From: Scylla paramamosain | Taxonomy: Eukaryota; Arthropoda; Malacostraca; Decapoda; Portunidae | NCBI RefSeq assembly: GCF_035594125.1 | Contig: NC_087166.1 | Coordinates: forward strand, 18,399,766-18,463,765 | Length of the DNA stretch: 64,000 nucleotides | Direction of reading: 5' to 3' | Shown here: positions 45,961-57,580 of the stretch, piece by piece | Position numbering within the stretch: the first letter of the stretch is position 1 | How the letters are laid out: each line of letters begins with the position of its first letter | The notes under the pieces: model-generated | Told to the model about the DNA's origin: nothing | Database searches by the model: none | The model's input: the letters and a program-made list of their open reading frames with translations, nothing else | Translations under genes and position numbers: made by a program

Positions 45961-46560
45961 AAGGAAATATAAATTGAAAGAATGCAGAAAAAAAGAAGAA
46001 AAAATAGTTGGGGATATAAAAATGGATAAGGAGTTTAACCTTTTTTAGACAAAGAGCAGAGATGCATCGAAAACGTTAGGAAAGGCCTTTCTCTCCTAAA
46101 GTGAACTCAAAGATAATCTCAGCTCATACAACCACTAAGGAATATAATCCATTAACCAGTAATGTACAATATATCAATAAAAATAAATAAAATAGCAGTT
46201 GGGAAACACTAGCGAAGAAAGACTTTCTGAACTAAAATTATAACGCGTATAAAGGGAGGAATATAAAATGTGCATTTGCTCCTTGTATGGGATGCCATGG
46301 CTATTTTGTTTACTTATGCATATTACTACATTTAATGATCCAACTGGAAATAACTCTTCAAAATGTTAGAAGATTATTTTACCAGTACCTTATTATGGTA
46401 CAATCCACAAGTACATAATTATCAAATTATACAAGGGTCCATGATTAAAGTCAATCAACCATTTAAGTGCGAGATGGTGATTGACTTATATTAACAAACT
46501 GATTTTTTAAAGCAATTAATTATTTGAGGAATTAACTGTTTACTGTAAATTAATACTAAC
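45961..46560. other. IR intron, no recognised element
   Basis: AT-rich unique sequence up to the splice donor of the IR exon. Nothing recognised. Confidence 0.5.
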
Positions 46561-46797
46561 CTTAGCTTTTTCATACACATGTTTTACCACTGAATCATTG
46601 TGTTTCGAAAAATATTCACGTAAAATTCCATTCATCAGCCATGGTTCAACGCTCCACTGCCAACCATTTGCGGAAACTAAGTCCTGCAGCGTCTCTATGG
46701 GTTTTACAGTTCCCTGGACGGTAAGATGAGCGACCAAAGATGATCTGAAACCCGTGGAGACGACCAAACAAAACACGAGCCACCATCCTACAAGAAC
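46561..46797 (-). CDS. Ionotropic receptor exon, TM2/TM3 and start of S2
   Basis: A 237-bp minus-strand exon (79 codons, phase 0 at both ends) with acceptor TTCCCCTACAG at 46798-46799 and donor GTTAGT at 46559-46560. It reads VLVGWWLVFCLVVSTGFRSS, then LVAHLTVQGTVKPIETLQDL, then VSANGWQWSVEPWLMNGI. The hydrophobic helix ending TGFRSSLVAHLTV occupies the place of the SYTANLAAF channel-gate helix in classic iGluRs, in the divergent form usual for IRs. PI-x-T-x-x-D-L is the standard start of the S2 lobe. Intact. Confidence 0.92.
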
Positions 46798-46867
46798 CTG
46801 TAGGGGAACACGTGGGATATAATTAGTTCCAAGAACGAAAAATAAATAAAAAGATCAATAAATAAAC

Positions 46868-47105
<238 letters not shown>

Positions 47106-47157
47106 TTATTTATCTATTTATTCATTTTTGACATGAACACATCATAAAATTCGTCAC

Positions 47158-47339
47158 CTGTCCTGAAGTGGTGATTGTAGGTTCATCCGGAGGTTGTTCC
47201 AATAGAGCACCCCAACCATACATGAAGGCTGTGTCTAGTGGGACAACGCTCCCTCCTCTCATCCATCCCCCTCGTTGCATCAGCCACAGAGCCGCACACC
47301 AAAATACCAAAGTGAATCCAACGCTGAGCCACACGGAAA
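47158..47339 (-). CDS. Ionotropic receptor exon, TM1 and pore loop
   Basis: A 182-bp minus-strand exon with acceptor TTCCTTCTTAG at 47340-47341 and donor GTGACG at 47156-47157. Two bases complete a codon with 54207-54445, then 60 codons. It reads SVWLSVGFTLVFWCAALWLM (TM1), a basic loop, then LDTAFMYGWGALLEQPPDEP (pore loop) and ITTSGQ. In IRs the pore sequence LFYGWG-LLEQPP is a characteristic, and TSGQ leads into the next helix, which starts with VLVGWW in the following exon. Intact. Confidence 0.92.
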
Positions 47340-47439
47340 CTAAGAAGGAATACTGTCATTTATACAAACCTACTTGTATTATTTTTTTTTATTTTTTATT
47401 TATTTTCATTTTTCAAGCCATCAATGTAACTTAATCAAT

Positions 47440-48169
47440 GATTAACACAGCTTATGTATACCATATTCGAAAACCTTTGGAACATGCATAGTGGGACATC
47501 TCCAGTCTCACCTCTCTTTAGGTGAGGGAATTCAGTGAAAATTGGTAACTCCTTCTCTTTAATAACACATCATATATTTATTTGGACAATATGAAAGTTA
47601 TCAATTCATAACCTCGAGTAAATATGCAACTGCTTGAGTACGAGGGAAAACAGATATTTATTTTCTTCAATAGGAGATACCCTGCCAAGGTGACACGCTT
47701 ACAAAACACTGCGCATGCGAGAGAATGTAGTAAATCTCACATTTGAGGCTACACTTACAAGTATTGATTTGAGCGAAACGAAACTATTGGATTATTTATA
47801 ATGAATTTAAACAAGGAATAGTGTAGCAGCCAGGCAGGGCTAAGGCACACAAGGTCAGGGGAGTCAGTCGTCTGCCTTCTGTCCTCTCCCACCCAGCCTA
47901 CTTCCCTACCCACATTCCCAGACCTTGCCTGGCTCTTCTGTCCGTTCACTATTATCTCTAACTCACCAGAGCCACCTTCTTAATCCTTTAAAGTGTGCTC
48001 TCTTAGACAAGTATTCTGCTGATGTTTGTGCTTCTAGAAACTTTCTCTTACTTCTAGCTCAATTTCCTAGTGATAAATGTTACTGTCCTTCGCCATCTAC
48101 CAGTGTATTTGCTTCATTTGTTTGTTGGAACTAAATCTGAAATATTGTACTACCTTGTGGGTTCCGAGA
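47440..48169. other. IR intron, no recognised element
   Basis: Unique sequence in the 6.9-kb intron. Open frames at 47755-47949 and 47925-48134 are not recognisable. Confidence 0.45.
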
Positions 48170-48430
48170 TTACCTGTTTTGAAAACTAGTCTTAGGACGA
48201 GTTACATTTCAAAAGTCCTCTGCTTCACTCCTTTATGATCAAATTCCAGTTAATATTCCTAAAATTAAAATCTCCCAACACACAGGCCTATTTATATCTA
48301 CCACTTCTTTTTGTCATAGTGGATTGAAAGCTTCTTTGGTAGTGTTTAGTGGCATATACAGTAATGCCAACAACCTGGCGTGTGTTCTTTCCATTACATC
48401 AACCTCTATTGACTTTGTTTTTATCTACAT
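48170..48430 (-). mobile_element. Non-LTR endonuclease fragment
   Basis: The minus strand reads LNTTKEAFNPL and, one frame over, CVLGDFNFRNINWNLI (48285-48241). LGDFN-R-I-W is the metal-binding core of the APE-type endonuclease of CR1/jockey-like elements. Only about 80 codons with a frameshift and stops remain. Confidence 0.58.
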
Positions 48431-48647
48431 TTATGGTATTGTTAATACATCATAATGTGTTTTTAACATAGGGCGTAATACTGTTCCTTGTGTTCCTTTC
48501 CTTGTCCTTGTAAAATGATGTTTAACTCTCTATTTGAACCTGTGACTGAAATCATTTTCTTGACAAGCTTTTATTTTTTTTTATTTTCATCATTTTTTTT
48601 TTTTTTGTTCTCAAAATGATGGAAAAAAGAATGATGGAAAGAAAAAA

Positions 48648-48985
<338 letters not shown>

Positions 48986-49179
48986 AATGTAGTTCAGGTC
49001 AAGGCTTTCTTGTGTCCAGACGTCCATAGTCATGACTCCTGTGTGTAAAGGTGTTGAAGTTTCTCTTGTGGAAGGCGAGGCCTTGCAAGACGCCTCTCCC
49101 GTGGAGACTGAGACCTTGCAGGAGGCTTCTGTTGGTGTTGTTGTGTGTGTGTGTTGGGTGGGAGGGCGGTTAGCTAGTG
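48986..49179. other. IR intron spacer
   Basis: Short unique segment with TTGCAAGACGCC/TTGCAGGAGGC similarity over a 45-bp period. Nothing else seen. Confidence 0.4.
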
Positions 49180-49935
49180 CTTGGAGATGATAGACTCGCT
49201 GCTTAGGAGAATTTCATCATTAGAGAGTGTTGTTAAGTGTCTGACGGAGGAAAATCGATCTCTCAGTTCTAAGATTCAGACAGCAGATGCCTTACCTAAT
49301 CAAACGTCTGTTTCAGAAGATGAGTGGAGAATGGTGTTCAGTCTCGTGTAAGGCTCAGGAAGGCACGACAGGAAGGAGTGGAGTTGCGAAATTACTCCTT
49401 CCAGGTGCTCTCTAGGGTTAAGAAGAAGGATGAAGAGGAGTAGCAGGCGAAAAAAAAGGTTCAGAAGGATAAGGCAGTAGCTCGTTCCCTACTGTCAGGT
49501 AAAGTTCTGGTTGTTCGGAATAATCAGGCTAGATATTTAGATAGGACCTTCTATGCTAGAGATAGACGGCACAGGACATGGGTGTGTTTTCCTGGGGCGG
49601 GGACAGAGCATGTTATTGATAGGATAGAGGCTTGTATGGGGGAAATGATTTCAACAGAGTGCCAAATAAGGAGATGTTGCGTCGTTTTAAGGTGGCTCTA
49701 GTAAGTAGGGTTAGGGGACAGGGGGATGTTATTCCTGCAATATATTGGGACCTGCCGAGGCGGCCTGCGGGTGGCACATGGCACTCCAAACCCATGCAGT
49801 GAATTGGCAGTTAGTAAATCATTGCAAGAGCAATGGCTGGGTCTTTGTTGACACCTGGGAGAGTTTCTATGGTCAGGACACCTATACCAACGAAACGGCC
49901 TGCACCTCTCGAGGTGGGGGACCAACATACTGGCT
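49180..49935 (+). mobile_element. SGNH-hydrolase-like retroelement fragment
   Basis: Broken frames read SGKVLVVRNNQARYLDRTFY near 49497-49556, DRRHRTWVCFPGAGTEHVID near 49562-49620, and HCKSNGWVFVDTWESFYGQD near 49825-49880. This resembles the SGNH/GDSL hydrolase fold found in ORF1-type proteins of some retroelements, where block I is V-x-V-GDS-x-x-R. Here GDS is replaced by RNN and the C-terminal D-x-x-H is not visible, so it is inactive. It is followed directly by a gypsy-type RT, perhaps one element with a deletion or two elements joined. Confidence 0.5.
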
Positions 49936-50335
49936 TTTGTCATCATGGATGGACTGTATTAGTACAAAGTTCTTCCGTTTGGTATGAAGAACAGTGGTAG
50001 TTCTTTTTAGGGATTGATAAACAGAATATTGAAAGGATTGAAGGGGATGTTCTGTGTATACAGATGACATTTTGTTATACACTGAGAGTTGGGAGGAACA
50101 CGTGCAGTTACTGGAGGAGGTATTCAGGAAGCTGGATGATGCCAGTCTCACTGTAAACTTGATGAAAAGTCATTCTGTGTAAGCTGATGAGGTGGTGTCT
50201 GGTCTTACATGATTACAACCTAGAAATTCACCATGTAAAAGGCAGCGAGAATATAATTGCTGATGCCTTGTCTCGCGCCCCATCTAGTTGTAAGGCATCC
50301 TAATCAGGTGCCTCACGCCTCTTTTAGGAAGGGGA
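49936..50335 (+). mobile_element. Ty3/gypsy-type RT/RNase H remnant with polypurine tract
   Basis: RT palm: LPFGMKNSGSSF (about 49970-50005), LINRILKGLKGMFC, VYTDDILLYTESWEEHVQLL (about 50058-50115), LDDASLTVNLMKSHSV. After an internal deletion comes the end of RNase H: DYNLEIHHVKGSENIIADAL then SRA (about 50210-50285). A polypurine tract AGGAAGGGGA at 50326-50335 precedes TGTCATG, the likely start of a 3' LTR. It is a different family from D: the RT motif YTDD and the flanks differ. Confidence 0.72.
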
Positions 50336-51503
50336 TGTCATGTTATTGGCCGAGTTTACCCTAAAAAGGAACACGTCTTCTTAGTGTCTCCCGTGTTCCG
50401 TTTTACTTCTAAACATATCTTTACTCTTAGTTATAAGTTAGTATCAGGCTTATTTACTCATTTTCTATCATGTAGTATTATTCTCTTCTTAATTTAAGTT
50501 CTTTATGTATATGTATATGTAAGGAAAAAGGTGTATTTGAGGTGGAATGTTTTGAGGCGAGGGGACGATACATGTCTGACTCAACTGAATTTCAGAGCGC
50601 CAGAGGCCCTGAGAGAAAACAGAGGGATGGCGTTGTCTCAGGGGATAAATTCGGATGTGGTGCGGCGACGGAGTGTGTGTGTGGAGGTATTTGTGATGTG
50701 GTGGTGTAACCCTGGTGTATCCAGGATCAGGTTGGTGAGTCTTTTGTGGTACCAAGAGCTCTTGTGCGCTGAAATTTGGTTGATGAGTTCTGTTAGTTAT
50801 GTAACGCTGAGGGGATAATGTCGGGGTGCGAGGCAGCCATTTTGTGATTGGGGCTGCGGTGGTGTTGTGGCGTTATTGGTGTTTTTTTGGGGGTGGTGTT
50901 ATGGTGTTATAAGTGATCTATGGTGATGGCGGTGTTGTCTTGTGAGGTTTGAAGAGGTAAAATACGGAAATTATTATTTGGTGACGCAGTGACGGCGTAT
51001 GGGGAAATTTCCGCAGCTGGGGAAAATATTTCAGCGGTTTTAGTGATTTGTGAAGTGACAGGAATGTCATATATTGATGTATATAACCTTTGAGCAATAA
51101 GGGAGGTGATATAATAACCTGATAAAAAGTGGGAATCTATTGTGATTATTTGTGGAAATTATCCTGTGTTGGTCTAGGGTAGAAATTTGTTCCCTAATTA
51201 CCTCAATACTAATTACCTAATACTACCTAATTTCCTAATACTACCTCAATTTATTTGTGATTTAACATCATTATTAATATATCCTATTATTATTTAGAAT
51301 GACTGTGTTTTCTACCTCATCATTGATCTGGCATTGAGATGATTTCTGGTGTGTTGTGCCAAAATAAGTGTTTTATGAAAGTGTTTATTAGCTGCCGATT
51401 TCGGATAGGTCGGGTAAGTATTCGAGGCCTTTTAAAAATCCCGACCTTTAAAACTTTCTGGGATCAGTGTAACGTCCACTTTCTTGGAAAGATAACCGGG
51501 ATC

Positions 51504-51505
<2 letters not shown>
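50336..51505 (+). other. Possible gypsy 3' LTR, right border not found
   Basis: TGTCATGTTATTGG at 50336 directly follows a polypurine tract. No matching LTR end and no second copy were found, so the extent is unknown. The region is G/T-rich to about 51000 and AT-rich after that. No gene recognised; the open frame at 50531-50818 is not identifiable. Confidence 0.35.

Positions 51506-51599
<94 letters not shown>
51506..51599. repeat. AG dinucleotide array
   Basis: About 94 bp of AG. Confidence 0.97.
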
Positions 51600-51602
<3 letters not shown>

Positions 51603-52510
51603 GGCTGTACTTTAGGGAGCTCTGCGTTTCTATTGACTTTTAGTCTTTTCTCTCCTATTGCTGTATCCACATGTCACCCATTGACAGTTGACAATGATAA
51701 CGATACAGTTCAAATACAGTTCATGTTCAAAAAGCAGTGTGAATAGAGCATCGTCAGCTGTACGCTATGGAAGTATAACCAACTGAAGTGAGGTCATGTG
51801 TCAAGCAGTTGAGGGGAGCTTACCGACCTGCTTCACGCCCTACAGGGCCATTGGGTGCCCCACTGCACACATACAGCCTAGGCATCGGAGCAGCTTGGTT
51901 TGCGTTAGAATTCCGCACTGCTTCTGATAACAAATACCACGCTTGGCTTGCCTTCAAGAGGCACCAAACAAGTCGGCCGAAACAGGCAGCGGCACATAGA
52001 GGCAAATGAGCTCATGAGGGCCACTCAGGAGTGGGCCTCCAACCAGTGGATGCTGAACCTCAGGAGGAAACTGCGGGATGACCAGGTTGGGACCAAATGC
52101 TGGTGGAATCTTGTTAGAAGCAGCAGGCAAACACTATCTCTCCTCCTGCGGAAGGAGAGGGATAGTGAGGGGCAGTGTGGCCCAGACTGCTCGGGGCAAG
52201 GTAAACCATCTGGCTAAGCAGTTCTCTACAACGATGAGTGTACATCACCCTGAAAAGACACTTCTTGTACTACTAAATATAGCGGACAAAATATCGTGTG
52301 TCACGACGAGAGAGTCGGAAGGGACGTACAAAAACCGGTGGGGTCCGATATCAACCGCCCACCACGCCCTCTATCCAGTGTGCCGTGGAGTTGGCGCACC
52401 AACTCGACATTTTATTCACCCAGTGTTTATGGACCAGCAAGTGACCAAGCGCATGGGGAGTGAATAGTGTGGTAACTATGCATAGAAAAAAAGAATTAAT
52501 AAATAAAAAA

Positions 52511-52514
<4 letters not shown>

Positions 52515-52585
<71 letters not shown>
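52515..52585. repeat. AAT array inside family C
   Basis: About 71 bp of AAT interrupting the RT region of family C. Confidence 0.96.
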
Positions 52586-52587
<2 letters not shown>

Positions 52588-53358
52588 TAACCAAAAATTA
52601 CCATTCAGTGTACCTGCAGCCTGTGATCAATAAAATGCTCGTGTCCATAGTGGCCTCGAAAGACACTGAGCACCTTGAGTGACACCACCTACTGTGCACT
52701 TGGCAGTTTGGGTTCAGGTCAAGCAGATTGGCAGCAGACCTGCATCTGCTGCTCGCCGTGGAGTGGAGTGATGCTCTCTATCAACGAAGAACCACTGCCG
52801 TTGTAGCACTCGACATCGAGTTGGCTTTTGACAGGGTGTTGCATACAATCTTCATCTCAAAGTTCCGTGCCACAAGTGAGGACGGGCCGCTCCTACGACT
52901 CTTTGGTGACTACCTAAGAAAAAGGTAGTTGAAAGTAGTAGTGAACAAAGGCTTATGCGGATAATCTAACTGAGCTACGGCCCAGGGGAAGAAACTACCG
53001 CATCCATCCATATGAACACAACATTGAACTGCATTGTATCCTGGGGCAGCAAGTGAAAGATGGGATTCGCCGCCGCCAAGACGCAGCTTCTGGTCATCTC
53101 CAGGTCAATGACGGTCCTGCGTTTTGCACTCAAAGGGGAGGTGCTTCTGCTAAAGGATGAAACAGAGGTGGAAGGAGTTACCTACGACTCGAAACTCCTC
53201 TTCAGGCACCACATCGAGTGGCTCGCCTGAGAAGCATCGGGGAAACTAGCGTCCCATGGGAGGTAGCTCTTGGACGCCAAGGGCCTGGAGATCCTCTATA
53301 AAGCGCAAGTCCGCTTTTCTATGTAGTATTCGTGTCTTGCGTAGGAGGCGCGGTGTGC

Positions 53359-53367
<9 letters not shown>

Positions 53368-53434
<67 letters not shown>
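53368..53434. repeat. CT array inside family C
   Basis: About 67 bp of CT between YKAQVR-side and NRVQARPARL-side coding sequence of the element. Confidence 0.97.
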
Positions 53435-53437
<3 letters not shown>

Positions 53438-53892
53438 TAACAGGGTTCAGGCACGCCCGGCGAGGCTCATCAAGGACAGTAGTGACACTCAAGAGGCAGA
53501 TCTCCGAGCCCTCTAGCACCGACAAAACATAACAAATCTCTTTGTAATTGTGCATCAACAGTAAATCCCGAACATTCAAGCTCTCCTACACAACCAGAGA
53601 TGGTGCTCTAGTCCCCGCGGTGCTACTGCAGCCTCGCTGCTTTATATGATACCACCAGCGTCAGTTAGTGCACTATGTTAGTTGGTGGAATGTCCTCCTT
53701 GCATCACAGACAGATATCACAAGAATGAACGCAACAGTTCAAAGGACTTGTGAACTTCAGGTTGCCCAGGTAAAGGTAACAGTATATACGAGTATATAGG
53801 TAACAGTAAATATGTTCCCTTTAGCCTGTAAAAAGATTACATAGTAATCTAACAAATTATTTGTTACATACTGTCATTAATGTGTTAATCAG

Positions 53893-54003
<111 letters not shown>

Positions 54004-54206
54004 CACTTGGATCAGGAATCATTTAAGGGAATAATATTGCCTTGTTGAATATAGCGAATTTGTTTGTGTCAGGTGCACTGAAGTCATGAAATTAACAACA
54101 AACATCCGTCCACGGGCCGGAAAGCTATCATCCCACCTTCAAGGAAGAGCTAATGTTTCTATGGTCTTTGAATACGACTAGAGAATAAGTAGAATATCCA
54201 ATATAC

Positions 54207-54445
54207 CCGAAAATGGTCTGATTAATGCAAGATCCTGTGGGAAAACTGTTGGCTGAAGTGAGACTATAGTTATGAGATCGGGTGGGTAGCCATGCATATA
54301 ATCTACTGCTTTCAGACGACTTGGCGTTGGGGCGGAAAGTGTGCTGACGTCTGCCTCTTCTCGCTGCAGTAGACCTATCAGCCCACTGAACTTCCCTTTT
54401 TCCTCTAATCCAAACACTCTTTTAGGCTCTTCGTTGATAACGTAT
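54207..54445 (-). CDS. Ionotropic receptor exon, S1 ligand-binding lobe
   Basis: A 239-bp minus-strand exon with acceptor TTATTTTCAG at 54446-54447 and donor GTATAT at 54205-54206. One base completes an upstream codon, then 79 codons, then one base of the Val codon finished at 47339. It reads [60 protein letters not shown], then [19 protein letters not shown]. The block GL-G-LQ-x-EAD...T-x-x-R-x-x-x-V-D-Y is the S1 core. The Arg before VDY is at the place of the glutamate-binding Arg, although IRs often bind other ligands. Intact. The preceding exon is not in view. Confidence 0.9.
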
Positions 54446-54554
54446 CTGAAAATAAATTAGATATATTTGAAAATATACCAGGAAAAAAAAAGTGGAAGTC
54501 AATGTTTATTAAAACATTTGTATCCATCTTACATAAATAAACTTTATGAAACAG

Positions 54555-56106
<1,552 letters not shown>

Positions 56107-57580
56107 AATTTAGCGACCTCGCCAGGATTGCTGGAATCTTCGTACCCACTTTGGGAAGACAGTTCCTTGTCGTTTGTCTCGTTTTCCTTGTGTGCCCGTA
56201 CTCAGGTTATACCATGGAAGGGAAAGCTGGTAGCAGGAGTGGCTCCAGACCTGAGTCGCCTGCCTCTTTTGGAAGTGGCAGTTTGGTGTGAGGACACACA
56301 GTCCCGCAAATAGTGCCCAAGTACGTGTAAGTCCTACTTACAGTATTGTTTTTTTTTTTTTTTCAGACAGAAGGAATGTCTGGAGAAATGAAATTTAAAT
56401 TGGAGATGAGAAAAATGGAGATAAAAGCTGAGAAGGAGAGAAAACTAAAATAAATTTAGTTAAAAGCTGAGGACGAGGGAAGAAGGCTAAAGGATGAGAT
56501 TAGAGAAAAAAAAAAGGCTTGAGACGGAGAAGGAAGCCAAGTTGTTCGAGGCGGAAGAGAAGGCTAGGCTGTTTGAGAATAAGAAGGAGATGAAAATGTC
56601 TGAGGCAGAAAGAGAGAAAGCTAGGTTGTTTGAGAAAAAGGAGATGAAAATGTCTGAGGCAGAAATAGAGAAGGTACAGACTGACAGGAACATAATTTTT
56701 GAGTTGGAGAAGACTCGAATAGATGTTATTTCACCTCATGGCTTGAGAGGACGAGAAGGAGTGAAAGAAGATACAGTAGAGAGCCAGATGATGAGAAGTT
56801 TGAAGTTGATCCCTAAGTTTGATGAAAGGAAGGTAACGGAATGGTTTTGGGAATCTGAGAAGAAGGTAGCCGAATTTGATTGCCCTCAGAAAAGATGGGT
56901 TGGCCTTGTCGGTGATATGTTGAAAGGCAAGGCCCTTTAAGTTTATGACAGAATGTCAGTGGAGGATCTGGATGATTATGAAGAGTTTAAGGCTGACATT
57001 TTGAAAGCCTACGAGCTAAGGTCGGAGGCGTATAGGCTACAGCTCCTAGGAGGAAAGAAAAGGCCTAGTGACTCCTTCCTTCAGTGTGCTCGTTATCTCG
57101 AGGAGACTTTTGAGAAATGGATTGCTAGCTACTTTCTAGCGTGAGTTAAAGGAGCTCATGGTAACGGAGGAATTTGTTAATGTGTCCGAGAAGGAGCTTG
57201 TACCGCTGCGCCTAGAGATAAGGTAAAAAGGTCCAAAGAAGGTAGCTACGTGAACAAATGACCACAGGTTGCCTCACAGACTTGTGCTTCGCTGGATTAG
57301 TGGGACGTATGGCGGGGCCAGTGATAGCCTGTCTGGAGGCGCGGCAGGCGCCGGCTTGTCGGGAAGTTACGGCATCATAGTGACATTGGTAACAAGTCTG
57401 GGAGAGTAAGCTCTATTGGTAACAAATCTCCACCCAGCCCTCGATGGAGACAGACTGGGAGCATGCAGCATAGCACTCCCAGTTACAGTTCCCAGCCTGT
57501 GCGTCATTACTGTAAGAATACTGGGCACTTTAATTTTAATTATCCTACGATAGTGAGAGCCACAGCTTCCAAGTTCCCCC
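56107..57580 (+). mobile_element. Family D gypsy leader and gag, copy D2
   Basis: The leader is shared with D1, and gag starts at ATG 56213 (MEGKAGSRSGSRPESPAS). After frameshifts a long Lys/Glu-rich likely coiled coil covers 56494-56760. The SCAN-like capsid lies at about 56780-57145: LIPKFDERKVTEWFWESEKK, SVEDLDDYEEFKADILKAYE, RYLEETFEKWI. A zinc-knuckle relic HYCKNTGHFNFNYP (about 57507-57548) has lost two cysteines. Gag packages element RNA in the cytoplasm in live copies; this one is broken. Confidence 0.8.

Larger units (their letters stand above)
51740..53740 (+). mobile_element. Family C non-LTR retrotransposon (R1/LOA-like), decayed
   Basis: A linker between endonuclease and RT is seen at 51890-52140 (NKYHAWLAFKRHQTSRPKQA; WASNQWMLNLRRKLRDDQVG; CWWNLVRSS). 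RT parts follow at 52680-52980 (QFGFRSSRLAADLHLLLAVE; TTAVVALDIELAFDRVLHT). The catalytic YADD region is deleted near 52975, then comes the thumb at 53060-53330 (KTQLLVISRSMTVLRFALKG; YDSKLLFRHHIEWLA; LEILYKAQVRFSM). The C-terminal part is at 53435-53700 (NRVQARPARLIKDSSDTQEA; HQRQLVHYVSWWNVLLA). An AAT array (52515-52585) and a CT array (53368-53434) have grown inside it. It sits in the 6.9-kb IR intron. Confidence 0.78.
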
